In this document: positions 1 to 14,700 of the stretch, piece after piece | Numbering within the stretch: position 1 is the stretch's first letter | Layout of the letters: every line of letters begins with the position of its first letter | Origin: Asterella californica | Taxonomy: Eukaryota > Streptophyta > Marchantiopsida > Marchantiales > Aytoniaceae | Direction of reading: 5' to 3' | Assembly (NCBI GenBank): GCA_036924285.1 | Contig: JAYKYS010000009.1 | Coordinates: 4,898,001-4,962,000 of the forward strand | DNA length: 64,000 bases | Translations under genes and position numbers: made by a program | Notes under the pieces: generated by a model | Told to the model about the DNA's origin: nothing | Databases searched by the model: none | The model's input: only the letters and a program-made list of their open reading frames with translations

Positions 1-3000
1 CATCATTTGTGTACGAGCATCACCCATCAAATGAACGTTCTCCAAGATGTACGTTGGAGAATCCATCTGATGCATCTGGAGATGTCGTAAGATTTGTAAC
101 ATCCCTCAGAACATCCTAGATCGTAGATCATGTAAACCCTGACCTCTTCAACACGCGTGTGATCTTGACATGACCACGCGACTATCACCAAGTGAATGGT
201 GTCAACAAACGTGAGATCTTGCACCCCCAACAGCAAAATATCCGACGGTAATGCTTGCTGGTATTCTTTAATGGCTGATATGGACAACAACTCAAGATAT
301 CTCTACACCAAACGTGCCACATGTTGCAATGATATACGTCTCGTAACCTCATCTCTCTCCACATACAAGTATCGATGTACTTGTATACCTGCTTGCAATA
401 TCGCAGCCAATCTTTGTTGATCTCTCCAAACAGCTCCAACACACATATACTCTCCTCTAGATACTATCACACAATGAGAGTCGTATCCAACAGTGATAAG
501 GTCACAAGGTCAGTAGCAAGAACAACCTTTGGTTCCTCTACTGGTGGTACAAAGACTTCACTCCAACCCTGTTGCACCAACCGATCAGCATACTGCCGCA
601 ACTCTCCACTCGAACTCCAGAGTGGAACATCCAGATGGTACTACCGTAATCATACTAGGCATGTCCTCCATCTCCTCAAAGACCGGAGTATCATCCGCAT
701 GAGCATTATCCTCTAACAACTCGCTCGGCCAAGTGATGATCGAACTGAACCCTACAACAGATATCATCGTCTCGGTGTATGCTCCGTTGTCTCAACTCTA
801 GCATTGAACAGCACTAGTAAGCGGCTCACTCGTCCATCACCGGACTGCCAACCTGGTCTGTAAGATGCTGTCTCCGCTCAATAGTCGATCACGAACCTCA
901 TAAGATATAACACAACACCTCCAACCAATACATCATAGGACTCCGCGGTCGTAATGATGACTTTGTCTTTACCATAGATCCATCAGTGGGATGATCTAGT
1001 CGAACTCTCATCGTCAACATCTCGCGTGTCATGTGTAGAGCTGTACCTCCTGATCCTCTAGAGATGTCTGTAGGTAGAATGGACATCTCTCCACCTCGGA
1101 CTTCTTCAGACCCAAACCAATACACACCGCCTTCTCCAACATCAACGGTTAGACTCCAGAGTCTTACAAGACTCTCTGTGGTCGATACACCTTCCCTGAA
1201 GGTGTCACTAAACAGAAAATACCACTTCTGTTGTCCACACCTGGTGCCAATCCAGCACGGTCAATCGTCGGCCTAGCTGATAACTAATCTAACTTGGCAG
1301 TCGCCGCTTGCCAAGTACCACTGGTAGCTGTCTTGATCTTCGATTCCATGGACACGTCTACCATCTCTTGCTGAACCACCTCAGCACTAGAGGTAACAAC
1401 ATCCTCGCTCTCATTGAGCGTAACCGCCAACTGGAACACTAGAGTCAAGCTGACTCCCAAAGCTCTCATATCCATGGCTGAAAATAGTGAGGCTCGCAAA
1501 ACTACTATAGTCGCCTTCAACATCGGGTTCGACGTCGCATCCATAGACGTCAAGGATTGACTCACATCACACCCCTCTTTGATGTCGATGCCTTCAACTC
1601 CACTACATCATCGGTAGGTCGTTTAGGAACCATAAATGTGGTCCTCAACGCCTCCGATAACATGAACGACTGGGGAAGCCTGACTTGTCTACCAGTCTCC
1701 TCGCTTTGTGATCCAACTCCACTAACGCACCTCGTGGCTCAGAGGCACGTACTGCACCTCTAGTCACTACCGCAGATGTCTCAATCTGCGCCACACCAGC
1801 CATAAAGTCGAAGTCACCTCTTTCTCTTTCATAAGACGTGAAAACTTCTGTTCCACCAGATCTCTACTAAGCCATAGCCATACTAGCTATCCTCTACTTC
1901 AACTACTCAATTCGAGCAGCCATATTTGCTTCTGACGTCGTAGCAGACGATGGACCGACTGGTCCTCTCTCAGGTGCTGGACCTCTATCTCAACTCGACC
2001 ACCACAGCCTCTCTGAGCTCCTCCGCCTCGTCCACAATCAGCATTCTCTTGCCGTAGCTCGAGATGGAGATCAAAACAACGGTCACTATTGTGATCAGAT
2101 CGTCCGAAATGCTCACATTGTCTAGGTATCGCTTGAGACGTCCTTGACATCTCATAACCACATCTCCTCTGTGGACAATCTTTTTGCTGATGAGGATCAT
2201 CACACGTGCAACAAGGACCTGCTTGCTGCTGACTATAGAAGGACGGCATGAGCTTTTGTCCACCAAATCCTCCAACACCTCCTTGGGATCGTGACTGCTC
2301 TGCACGATCCTTACCACCACCATCACCACGCTGTTGCGTAGCTTGTGATCCTCGAGATGAGGTGGTCGCCCCATGTGGTGTCTCCTTGCTGAACCCAACA
2401 ACCACCACTATCTCTTCCACCATGTTGAGCTCAATCCGCTCAACCAAACCAAAGACAACTGCTAACATCGAAGCGGTGTCTCTAAGAAGAGTGGCATCTC
2501 TGACTCTCCTACGCAGCTCCCGATCTAGTATCTCATATCAAAACTGGACTGCCTGTACTTCCGTCACCCCTTGGGTAACGCTGATCAACCGCCTCATGCG
2601 AGTAAACGCCTTGCTTAAACCCTCTCCAGTCTTCCGCTGGAACTCCTACAGACTCCTCAACTTGTCGGTCCGCACACCTTGATAGTTCTTCCTCAAACAC
2701 TAGAAGAATTGAACCACAGGGTTAAACCCTGTTGGTATCCCGCTTATACTACCACCTGCTCAACTACTAGTGGATGCACCGTCGGTAGTAGGTACTCCGC
2801 CACCTGTGGATGTAACACTGCTACTGACACACGAACTCGTAGGTGCTACGCCTCCTGAAATTGCATCAGTAGTGATAAAAACGAAGTTGGGAGACCAATG
2901 TTGTCTTCACAACTCAATCTCCACACTGTAGTCTCACTGGAACTCAGGGTAATCGTCCATCGACGGTCCCTCCAAGTGTTGGAACAAACTCTTCCACGCC

Positions 3001-3466
3001 ATGAAGGATGTAAACAGCTGTGAGTTCCTCATCTACCGCAAATCACATCAACTGTGGAACTCCTGGATGAAATCATCCAGCTCGATGGTATCCATTGTAC
3101 CCGAGTAACATCGAGATACCTTCGTGACTCCATAGATCTCGTCCATGTCTCACAATAACGGTGTGGTGACAGTCGACTCATTATCAAAAATGCGTTATCT
3201 GCGTCTGACTTGTCCTCTGGAACAACCGACGGCAATGGTGTAGATAGTCGATATCTCACCCCACTCTGTGTATACCCACTGTCCGAGAAATCCTCACAAG
3301 AACCTCTTGAGAATTCCGTGATGATAGAAACTCTATAACACACTCTCCAACCAGAATGTTGAAATCCCCGTCACCATCATAACCACCACTTGCCTAACCT
3401 CGCTCCTACTGAGCTCACCTATCCCCTACTAGGATGGTCAAGGTAAGGGTAACTTATACTTGTCAA
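1..3466 (-). mobile_element. Decayed, truncated copy of the methyltransferase-bearing Ty3/gypsy element
   Basis: This stretch aligns by eye, end to end and in the same orientation, with 24836-28326 of the better-preserved element. It covers the N-terminal half of the methyltransferase (near position 1), the protease, the zinc knuckles and Gag, and ends in the 5' leader near 3466, where similarity stops abruptly in AT-rich DNA. It runs off the window on the left, so the pol half may lie outside. No long frame survives: the Gag, protease and methyltransferase pieces are in several frames with many stops. In the first 120 bases I count about 11 substitutions against the good copy, about nine of them transitions, plus a 2-base indel. 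It is a pseudo-element without coding capacity. Confidence 0.93.
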
Positions 3467-5791
3467 ACTTCTATTTGTTTACTATAACATTTTCAAAGCC
3501 TTATTTAAATAAACAAATAATAATATATTTTTAGTATACCATTTTTATTAATTAATAAGAAATATCCTTTCTTAGAAGTTTCTTATATCTTATCTTACAT
3601 GATTAGTACAATCTAAGAATTGTGTTATGGTTAAGACTTGATTATATAATCCTTGGAAAACTTTTGTTGAGGACTTATAGCTTACTTATCGTGAAACAGT
3701 TTGAGTTATGTTACATATGAATTCTCAAATCAGCTCATTTTTAGAATATCGAAGAATAAATTATATATCAGTTGTCCAAATTAAGAGTGGATCTTTCTTA
3801 TAATAGAAGATACTTTTTTCTAAAAAACAATGTGATAAATCTAAGTATAATTTAAACTTTTTTGTTCACATAATTGATTTTATCACTGTCATTCCAACAA
3901 CTTTTCTTCAATTGATATAAATAATGGACATATGTTTACTTACGTCAACTACTATACTTGAAGTTCATAGTTTAGACAAACTTGACATACGAATATTTGT
4001 TATAACATAAAAAACACCTTAATAGTAAAAATAAATTTTTTCCAGTATGAAACATAAATATATATAATTTTCTAATTTTGAAAATTTTAATGCTAAATAC
4101 TATATTTTACAATCAACAGTTTGTTTTAAAATCTCACAAAAACTTATTAGAAACGCCACTTTTATAATTGCACGTGTTCTTAACGAAAATCAACCATGAA
4201 CCCTCGAGAGAATAGTGCTTAAGATGAGAACTGCTCGCTCTCAGTCAACAGTTGACTTGCAATTGCTTAGGAGTAAAAAACGTTAGGTTCGAACGATGGA
4301 TCCATATTCTTGTTCACGAAACTTTAATGTGTTAGTACATGCATAATGCACGAAACGTTCTATATCGTGAACAGACACTGTTCTAGCAAAACTATCACAG
4401 TAAAGAAAATCTACCGGTTAGTACTAGGCAGTTTATGTTAATGACAGAAACTTGAGCACTGAAACCGGCACACAATATACATAACGCTGCAAATGATGAG
4501 AGTAGTAAACCCAACAAGCAACTAACGCTGGCACATTTACAAGCACGGTCCGAATTTTGCAATATCACATTAAACTCCGTACTGTCCAGTATAGCAGTCA
4601 ACTGTCTACATGTCGAAATCTGAAAAGCATCCCACGGACTTTGCTAGATCACAACCACCCCTAACTTTGCAATGTCATAACCAACCCTCTAAATGGAAGC
4701 AATCTTCCATTTCCCTAGATGCAGACTTTCCGACCGAGCTGAGAAAAGAACACTAGCATGAAGTGCCGAACTCGGACATATGCAAAATTCCAACAACGAC
4801 TCGTTTGTCCACCCCAACAGACCACCTCGATCGCTCCATGAACCGCATATACATAAGCAGAAATGAGGCGAAACAACGAAACTATTGCATCAACTTACAA
4901 TTTCTGAAGGTTCAGTATACACACGACACAGCAAGTTCACGGCGTGTGACTCGAGTAAACGATACAATTCCAGCATAGACTGAAATCCACTTGCCCGGTG
5001 GAGCAAGTTATGTCCTGAATTTCAAGTTCTGCGCTAAGGCTTGAACTTGCCGCTCATAGAAATGACAGGCGTCCACGTGACAGTCTTTTCGTGCGTCCAG
5101 TTGGCCTCCTCCACGCATCATCCTACAGTAACTCCGCTCGCGAAATATGTAGAAAGGGTAAGGAGAGGTAAGTCACCCCAACATTACAAACCGCAGAAGA
5201 TGCCATATGCTCGTGAATATACCCAAAACAAAAAGTGCGCGGGGGAGTCGGAAACGTTTGCTTATTGCCGAGGCCAACAAATTGTGTTGAGGTAAGCGTA
5301 ATAACTTGATAGTCGGCAGAGACCCTTACAGCCTTGCTACTTATGTGACCGGAAGTACGAAGTGACTCCTTGCATGAAGCCAAAGTAGGCGTGTACGTTG
5401 ACGGAACTTCTCGTGTGTACGCCCTACAGTAGAGCGTTCCGATGCCGGGCGGGCGGTAGAGAGAAGCTCCGGGCCATTTCGACGCCATTTGAAAGGAGTC
5501 CAGTGTCAGGATTCTGACCAAGCAGTGAGTGCCAACGATGATCATCCTCTCGAGAGGGAGATCATTGCTGGGAGATTCAAAGGCATTTCCTACATTGAGG
5601 AAGACAAAGAATAGAGTACGAAGGTAGAAGCACGGCAAACCCTATTGGTTCAAATCAGGACGTATGACTCGGGATTTTGCCCATGCTCTTCAATTACACT
5701 TTTCCCGGGTTTCTGGCAAGGGTGTGGAACCAAGAGGGTGTTTCAACATATTGCAGTACTCACTCTCGGTGAGGAGCTACTGTGATTTCCA
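3467..5791. other. Gene-free interval upstream of TIC236
   Basis: Positions 3467 to about 4200 are strongly AT-rich with runs of T and A and no credible coding sequence. From about 4200 the composition returns towards that of the gene. The final few hundred bases must contain the TIC236 promoter and 5' leader, but I see no clear TATA box or other motif that I would defend. Confidence 0.6.
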
Positions 5792-8700
5792 ATGAAATGT
5801 GCGAGTCTCTCTTTTCTTGTGAATGCAGGGAGCTCTCCGTGTCCGATGCAAGCTACGGTGAACCTTGGAAGCAGCTCGAACTCATTGTCGTTACCACAAG
5901 GTTGTCATAATTCGCCCGGGATTGGGGCTCGGGGCAGCAACAGCCGATTTCTGGGTGTTGGCTCGTCTAAATGGCAGGATTTACGATGGAAGAAATTCCG
6001 GAAGCCATTCGTCACGGGAGATTCGATTTCTCTCTCGTCCCGGAAGAATGCACGTTCCACCCTTCCCCTCCGGCCTCCTTACGACCACCGGAGCCAGGCA
6101 TTCACCCGCTTTTTTGTCAATGGGCGTAAGTGGGGCCAGAAGGATCCCTACTCGCAGGAGCCTCAGAACGCCGAGGAGCCTGAAAATGGCGCGGAAATGA
6201 CCACTTCCATGCAATCATGGGTCCAGAGACAGAAGAAAAATCTGTTGCAAAAATCCGCGTGGGTTGCAGCAGTACTGTTGATGGGCGGCGGAGCTCTTTA
6301 CGGACAAGCCAAAGCTCAGGCTTATATTGAGTCAACACTCTTGCCTCCTGTCGCAGCCATGGTTGGGGAATATTTTGGCAGAGAAATTGATCTGGGAAAA
6401 ATTCAAAGTCTGTCTCCCTTAGGGCTAACGTTGGGACCCTGTTCAGTCGGTACGCATGAGGATGAATTTTCATGTGGGGAGATTCCGGGTGTGGAAATCA
6501 GAGTTCTCCCTCTTGCAAGTCTTCGCAGAGGTCAGCTTGTTGTGGACGCTGTGCTAGCTCAACCACATTTGCTCGTTGCTCAGAAGGAGGATTGGACTTG
6601 GCTGGGAATTCCTATCATTTCAGACGAGAAAAAGAAAACTCGCCACAGCTCCGAATTGAACACTGACTCGCGAACAAAAATTAGACGATTATCTAGAGAG
6701 CAGCAGGGAGAGAAATTTTTGCGTGACCGAAATCAAGCTGCTAGAGAGGCTGCAAGGAGTGGGTACAAGCTTGCTAGAATAGGTGTGGAAATTGATGGCA
6801 AGAAAGGCGTTACCACCAAGTCAGACTTTGCCGGAGCACATAAGCAGGGTAAGGACCAGCATATGGAGATAGAAGATTCAGATAACGATGAAACACTAGA
6901 CACGAGTCCTCACTATCTGGGGGAGGTCGATGGAATTAAGGCTGGGCAGCAAGTGGAGGAAAGATTGAATGGAAGTCACAAACTGAACAGTTTGAATGAG
7001 TGGAGGAACAGTATCACCGGAGCTAAGGTTTGGATAAACACCAATATGATGAAGCCAGTGAAAGGCGGAGTGCTTCGAAGGTGGACTCGCCATGGAATAA
7101 AACCTGTGACGAAGATCGCTTTGCAGAAAAAGAATCTTGAACTAAGCGCATCGGCAGCTCGAGCTTATTTCGAGCAGTTAGATCGAGTGCAGTCTCCAGG
7201 ATTGACGAGCGAGGGAAGCGGTGGTAGGGAAAGCTCAAGAGATGCGAATCCTCGAGAGAATAGGGAAGTGAACGACTTGAGTAAAATTGCTGTAGTCGCA
7301 GCAAGCGAGATCGCATCCCCAGCTCAGTTCGGATCTAAATCAACCAATAAACCGTCGATTGTCACCCCTGATGCCCAAAGGCGAGAAGGTTACAGAGGTT
7401 TCTTTTCAAGTGATCACCGCCCTACGCTACCTCCAATGTCTCTTTCGAGCGCTCTGGGCGCCAGAGAACACAGGAAACACGAGGGAAATACTAGAGCTGC
7501 TCCTGATAAATCCTTGCTACATGTTGAGCATTCTCTCAGGAAGCAAAAGAGTCAGATAGAGCATGTAAATATAAGGAGATATGGTGGCAGACAGCATTGG
7601 CGTAGAGCACTGGGCAGGAAAGATGTGGCGGATACACTTGATCGTTATGGTCAAGAGAAAGGACAGGAGAAGGAGGCAACGGCTTGTGATAATCCGGTTG
7701 CTGTCAAGCAGTCTGGCATCGCGGAGGGTTCCTCACTTGGGCCAGGACAAGAAGTGAAAGAGTGTCTCGTGCAGGCCATTCGCGAACGGCAAGAAACTAT
7801 CAGGAATCAGAGGGATAAAGCATCGACCTCTGCCTCTGAACTTGCCAAGTTGAACTCAGACCTTCAACAAGTACCCGACTCAGGGAATTTAGAGTTGGCG
7901 GGAGGCCTTAACGAGGAAGTCTTTGACGACTTGAGTTCCTTACTTGATTCTAAGGATTACGCGCAACTTCGGGATTTCCAGTCTTTGAGCAACAATACAT
8001 CCGAATCGTATGAGTCTAACAAGTTATCAGATTCCTCGGATCCGAGAATTTCTGATTTTACATATCAGGCTGAACTACGTTCCCTTTCTCATGTCGATCT
8101 GGGAGGCTTGCCATCTGCTGTCACTGGCAAGCATATGGATTTTACTAGTTTCAAAGAACCATACAGAGATTCTGTAAGTCAACCCAATCTACACGCGGCT
8201 GAAAATGCTAACTTGTCTACGCATGAGAACGGCTCAGTTCCCCAGAAGGTGGCTCACGACGAGCAGTTCCAAGCGGACTGTTCCAGTAGTAAGGAAGGGG
8301 CTCAAGACAAGCTAGAAAAGTCAGATGATGACGAGCCAGACAGTGAAGAGTCTCATCCAAAGCCCACCAATGTGGATTCAGCGCGTCGGATACCAGTAGC
8401 TCTCAACTCTGTGTACTTCAAGGAGGGAAGTCTCATGCTGCTAGCCTACGGCGATCGTGAACCCCGGTATGATGTAGATGTGTGGAGTTTGCTGGAAGCA
8501 GTGCCTGTCGGTGTTAGATAGTAACTGCACGTTGAAACCTACTGGAAAAGTATGTTTGAATCTCTTGGGGTTCATGGTTCATAAATTTGTACCACTTCAG
8601 CAACTGCACCTGGCACGGGCTCTCCACAATTTTGTTTTGATTTCGCGTTCATCATTGGTTGACTAGTCCTGTTTACGATGACAGAGTTATGGAAAAGGCT

Positions 8701-11700
8701 GCGGGAGTCGTAAAGTTTGGACGCACCTATGATCAAATCAGTATTCGCGTCAAGGGGAATCCTAAAGAGTGGAGAACGGAGAATATCAAGGGTGATGGCG
8801 GAAAGATATTTGTGAAAGTGGCGGTAGATCTTGCAAAGCAGGAGTGGCACTTGAAAATCAGAGGTCGCAATTTATATGCTCCGGTCAGTGGATGAGTCTT
8901 CGTTTGAATATAGTTTTATGTGACAAACCCCGCACCTCAGAACATGTTGATGAGCCTGTTTACGTCAAGATGGATTTAGTTGCAGGGTGGTAAGAGAAAT
9001 CGGGATTGGAGATAGTCGTAGGAGAAAGTTTGTCTAGGAGAACAGTCTAGAGCAGGGTTTATTGACATTCGTAGTTCTCGGTGGCCATATTATGTACCAC
9101 TGCGGCGCAAAACACAGGTTGAACTTGCATCTTCGTCTGACATAGTATTGTTGTCGTTGACAGCTGTTTGAGAGGCTTTTGGAACTGCCTCTGGATTGGA
9201 CTGGGGGCAGGGCCAGCGGTGAGGTGAGTTCTCAAAGCTGCATAAGCTTTTTGGTAACCGGACCGGCAGTCATTAATCCAGAGACCGATGTGAAGCTGGA
9301 AAAATGTTGTCCAAATTGTGAGCTGAACGTTTTATAACCTAAAACGGTAGAAGAAAACTCAACAACATTCCTTGCTTATGCGACCTCTAGTATGGGTCGG
9401 CCAAACTCTTATATTTGTTCGATGAATTAACAACTTTAAGCTGCAAATAACTGTTGGCATCTTGCTATGAGAGGAAAGGTAGTGTCTTGTGCACCTAAGG
9501 GTTGGTCGAGACGTTTGTCCCTCTGCTCAAGTTTCTCTCCTGATGTAGGTTCATGCGTGGATGCTCAAAGGTGATCAGTTTCCGAGCTTTGGGGGTCGTG
9601 TGGGCATCAGAGGACTTGATTTTTCCATATGGGACGCTCCCGCTCCGTTTAAGGTAAATGGACCTGTGGAATAACTTTGACCCAGGGTAGGACTTTGTTT
9701 GACTAAGATCTTGCAGCTGTTACGTCTTATACTTCCCTTAGTCCGTTATGAAGATTCTATGGGAACAACTGTCTTAGAGGCCAGTCTGCTAGTTAGATAT
9801 ATTGTGGCGAATTTAAACAATGCATCTTGAACTCTTAAGACTTGGGCAAGTTTTCTGACAGCATGGTTCGTATAAACGCCATGCAGGGAGTGGATGGAAC
9901 CCTTTTTCTACAGGGACAACGATTGTTTTTCCATAATACCTCTGGGTTCTACGGCGCAATTCCTTTGCAAGTCTCTGGAGATATGGACTTGAATCCGGAT
10001 GAAGGAGAATATCGTCTCAGTTGCCAGGTCGGTATCAGAGTCGCTTTAAACTGTCATTCACCGCAATGGTGTGTACGATAGTTTTCCTCTATCTGAGTCA
10101 GATCGGCTTCTTGTGTTGAATCTGTCTATTTTATACACTTTCTTTTAGCATGGAGATTCAGTATGGCTGTAGGCTGTAATTCCAAAGGGTTGAGGCATGT
10201 TACGCAATCCTTTGACATTTCCTGCGGCAAAAGGAGATTAGAGAGCAAGATCATAGTTCTTGTGTAGTTTTCTGCATGATATATAATATCTAGGGATGCG
10301 TCCGTATAGAAAGTCTGGTCTAATGAAGTATAACACAGAGGTCAGTGTTACCCGTAAAGATCATTCAGAGAGTTTTAAGGCATCGCGAGGATGTTACACC
10401 GTGGGTCGAATTGCACGTTATAGAGCGGATTTTACGAGGTTACATTTATCTGCGGCAACTTGCAGGGGGTTCAGCATACCGCTTGGATTGAACCCATAAA
10501 CGGAAAGTGTTTGGTGGTTCTACTTCAAATACGTGTAGTTGACGAAAATTAGAAACTTGTACAATCTCGAAGATAATGGGGCCATCCCTGATCAGGAAGG
10601 TTGATGTCCTAGGACGAGTTCCTCCCTAAGGGACTGGTCCAAGCACTAGCATACCATTTTATAGATGCACATTAATATTTCTGGTAGGAGGGTCCCTTTT
10701 TAGGGACCCTTACCCATTAACTCAAATCAGGATCTATGAAGCGTAAGACCGGTGTCTAGAGTACTGTGAAACTGTTTAGATGGTTAGTTCAGCTTTGAGC
10801 TGTTGATGACTATGCAGTATGTATCCCTTTGGGTTATACGTGTACAGGTTTCTGGCGTGGAAGCAAATTCTCTCATGAGAACGCTCAAGGCTCAGCCTCC
10901 TCCTTATCCTGTACGTTGCTGTTCCCTTACCAGATCTGGTAGACTAATTAGTACAGTCTGTTGACGTCAAGGGGCGGCTTATGTACTGGGCTTGCTATCT
11001 TCGTCTGCAGGAAGTTTTTATTGGTGCATGTCTACGGAGTTAACGTCGGAGTTCAGGATTAGGATGGTAGTTTGTTCGAAAAGTCTGAACAGCTAGTTGT
11101 TGGTTCTCGTAGATGAGTCGCGTGGTATAAATATCATAATTTCTTGGTAAACCTGTCTACCCTTGTTGTAATTGGTTACGTTGGCCGTGGATCATATACG
11201 AGCAACAATCAATTCTATAAAGTTGTATGAGGTAAGGAACATAGTTGCCCAACGCCTAGAAACTATCAAGAGGGACAAGAAGATTCTAAAAGTTATAGGC
11301 ATGACTTGTTTCGAGGCTTCGATACCTTCGGCTTTTTGAAAATTATGATTACTTGCTTTACAAGTAGAGTTTCACTGGTTCGTAGATCCTTATCTGATAA
11401 TTTCAGACTTAGAATCAAATGGGAAGTGAAATTTATTCATATCTTTGGTCATGCAGCTTGCAGGGGCACTGAAAGCTGTTGTACATTGCCGAGGTCCATT
11501 AGATGCCCCTATCTTCGAGGGTGCTGCGGAAGTTTCTGGAAAGCATTTGCAATCGGTTTTTGAATCTCCCACGTCAACTGCGACTACTGCAATCAAAGAT
11601 AATATGGCTGTTGGTGCAGTTGCCGCATACGATCGTATCCCATTTACATCTGCATCTGCAAGCTTCACATTCAGTACTGATAATTGTGTAAGTAAGATCT

Positions 11701-14700
11701 TCAAGTAAGAAGCCTGTACCGTTTGAGCACTTTAAACTTGTGATTCTTCTCTATCTGTGCCTTGGCAGATTCATTCACCTTTTCCTTACTTCGTGCGTCT
11801 CACTCACTAAGTTGCCTGTGCATTTGTTACGGTCTACGTGTCCTTTTCTTCTTTAAGTTACTGATATAGTTGAAAGGTGTGGCTCACTAAGCTGAGCAGT
11901 GCATCGTTCACTGGTCTACGCCATGTCCCTAAGTGGTTCTTATCTTCTTGCTGCGATTCTGTACAACTTTCAAGGTTTCGTTCCTATGCTTCTCTGCAGA
12001 TGGCTGAGCTATATGGCTTGAGAGCAGTACCTGTTGGTGGGGGGGAGATTCGCGGTGGTGGCAGTGTGTGGGTGTGTCCTGAAGTGAGTGAAGCCTCAAA
12101 ACCCTAGTGTCTGCCTTCATCGTTGGTTAAGGTTTGATTATCGTTTTGTTGTTCTTGTGAACTTTGACCTTACACAATATACTTATTGATTGTGTATTGA
12201 GGTGATTCTAAACTTGAACCTGAAAATTACTGCCACTAATGACGTGTTTTTGAACGGTTATATGTTCATGGCTACCAATACTGCTTAGAATTGTAGGACT
12301 CAAGTTGGTCTGGACTATCTTCAGCTGCTCTCCATAATGGATCTATCAGTAGATGAAGAGTATTCTCATACATGGTGACAGTAAGTTTTTTTTTCCTCTG
12401 TATACGTGCACAGGGAGAAGTGGATCCTTCAGCCGTGAACATCGACTGCTCAGGACAAGTTGCTACCGATCCTTTACTTCGGTTCTATATTCCAACCGGA
12501 GTCGAAATCCCCTCTTCTACCTTTGGAACTTTGCACAACGAAGCAAAGATTCGAGGCTCCATCCTCATGCCGTACATACTTGCCCCTCTAACTTGTACTG
12601 ATATTTCGTCCTTTGATCGTCTCGGTTGCTTCCCTCTTTGTTGTCTAATTTATTGCGTAATTCATGTAGAAGCATCTGGCCCTTTTCTAGTTATTCGATC
12701 CATGACAAATTGCGTATGGGGTGAAAGCCCGATCTTCGGCCTCTGCACTTAGTTACATCAACCTACTGTAATGCATGCAGCCTATAACCTGAACGCAACG
12801 CAAGGCGCGTGTTACTCTTCTGAGGACTCAGTCGTTACTCTTCTGAGGACTCACAACTGACATCATATTTTCTTCCGCATATGCTTGTAGATTGGATATA
12901 TCCTAAAGATTGATGATTAGCTGAATCTTGTATCTTAATCACAGTCCTTGGGATAATGAACGTGGAAATGTGGTGTTACGTTTTCAGCGTCTTTGACATC
13001 AAGTGGAATACACCAGAAGCGCAAGGTCCGTTTAGTGGAGCGCATGGTAATGTGCATATTTCGCGCGAAGCAATAGTCCTGAACTCTTCTGCTTTCACAT
13101 ATGACCTGTCATCGAAACTAAACACTCTGCACCCTCCAATTGATCCTAAGAGGAAAAAGGTGTTTGAATACAAACCTGCTCCACCACCTACCATCGAGGG
13201 GCTTGATGTCGACTTGAGACTAAGGGGGTTTGATATTATGGGAATGTCCCATTTACAATCACCTCTGGCACCTTCATCGCATATGAAAGTGACGGGCAAA
13301 GTCAAATTCAATGGATATGTGCCAAAGTCAGAAATCAACGAGGCAGCAGTGGAGGGAACGTCTTTGAGATCGGAGTCGAAGGATCGAGCTGGAATCTCGC
13401 AATCAGGGAAGGGAATCCCGGGTCTAAAGGGTGAGATCTCATTAGCGGGCGTGAAACTGAATCAGCTTCTTGTTGCTCCTCAACTTAATGGTTCTCTGGA
13501 AATATCTCCAACTAGCTTCAAGGTAAAACTGTACTCCACGGAATGATAGATTCATTCATCTGCTGGTATTACACAAGTTGCAGACCTTTTTTACAGAAAA
13601 AGTGAAGCTTAATGTGGCACTCCACTTTGTTACATACCAGGATGTTCTTGTTGTGTTTCGTCCTGTTTCATCCGAAGTAATCTGAAAGGAGATGTAAGTG
13701 AACCTGGGGAATTTAATATTTTTTGATCTGTTTCAGGTTCATACAACAGGGAGGCCTGATGAACATCTCCATGTTCTTGTATCGAAGCGGTCGGTGGGTA
13801 ATGCACCTGCTCCAGATTCCTTCTTTGAACCATTTGACGAAGGTGCCTCATTCTCCTTACTAAGGGGTCAGCTTCGCACTGACCTGCACTTTCAACCCGG
13901 TCACTCAGCAAGAGTAGAGGTTTGTTAACCTTGTCCGTAACCTCCCTTCATATGCTGCAAAGTCCTTGAGCGGTTGTTGTACATACTGGTAGACCTATCA
14001 AATTGAAGGCTTGGAGGTATGGTTTGCAGATACGAAATTTGCAGCTTGATGAGCTAGAACTTGCATCTTTGCGAGGTGCCGTACAAAAGGTGAGATTTCT
14101 GACCAGGTTCCGGTTGCAGCGTCAGACCTAGAAGACCTTTCTCAGTTTGCTATGCATTTCTTTCATAGTTAAATCAGGAGTGCAGTCTGTAAACATGTGG
14201 TGGTCACACTCACATGACTGGTGGACTTATTTTGCTGTACTGTTGACAGGATACATTATAGAGTGCGCGTTTTCCGTTGGTGTACTAAACGACTTTCTTA
14301 ACTTCGCGCATACGTGTCGAACAGGCAGAGTTGGCACTTAATTTTCAGAAGAGGAGGGGGCAAGGAAATTTATCCGTTCGTCGACCCCGTTGCAGTGGTG
14401 TACAGGGAGAATCATTGGATATCAATGCGCGGTGGTCCGGTGATGTGGTACTGTTTCGCTCAACTACCCTAGTGTGACGTTACGGCGAGATCTGCTGATT
14501 CTATGCTTTTGTCTTTCTGTATGTGAAACTCGTGGACATATTCTGATCTTCCTACATCAGTGGGCACGCAGATCACTCTTGACAAACTGCTTCTGGAGCA
14601 AGCGAACAGTAGGTACGAGATGCAGGGCGAGTACGTTCTTCCTGGGTTACGCGATCGAACTGTCATAGAGAAAGGGAAGGAAGCTAGAATGTGGGAGAAA

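Noticed and set aside
8478..8666. Continuation of TIC236 exon 1 past 8466 up to the stop at 8521
   Set aside because: The conserved sequence breaks exactly at a GT (8467), and the family sequence resumes in phase at 8685, so the tail is intron read-through.
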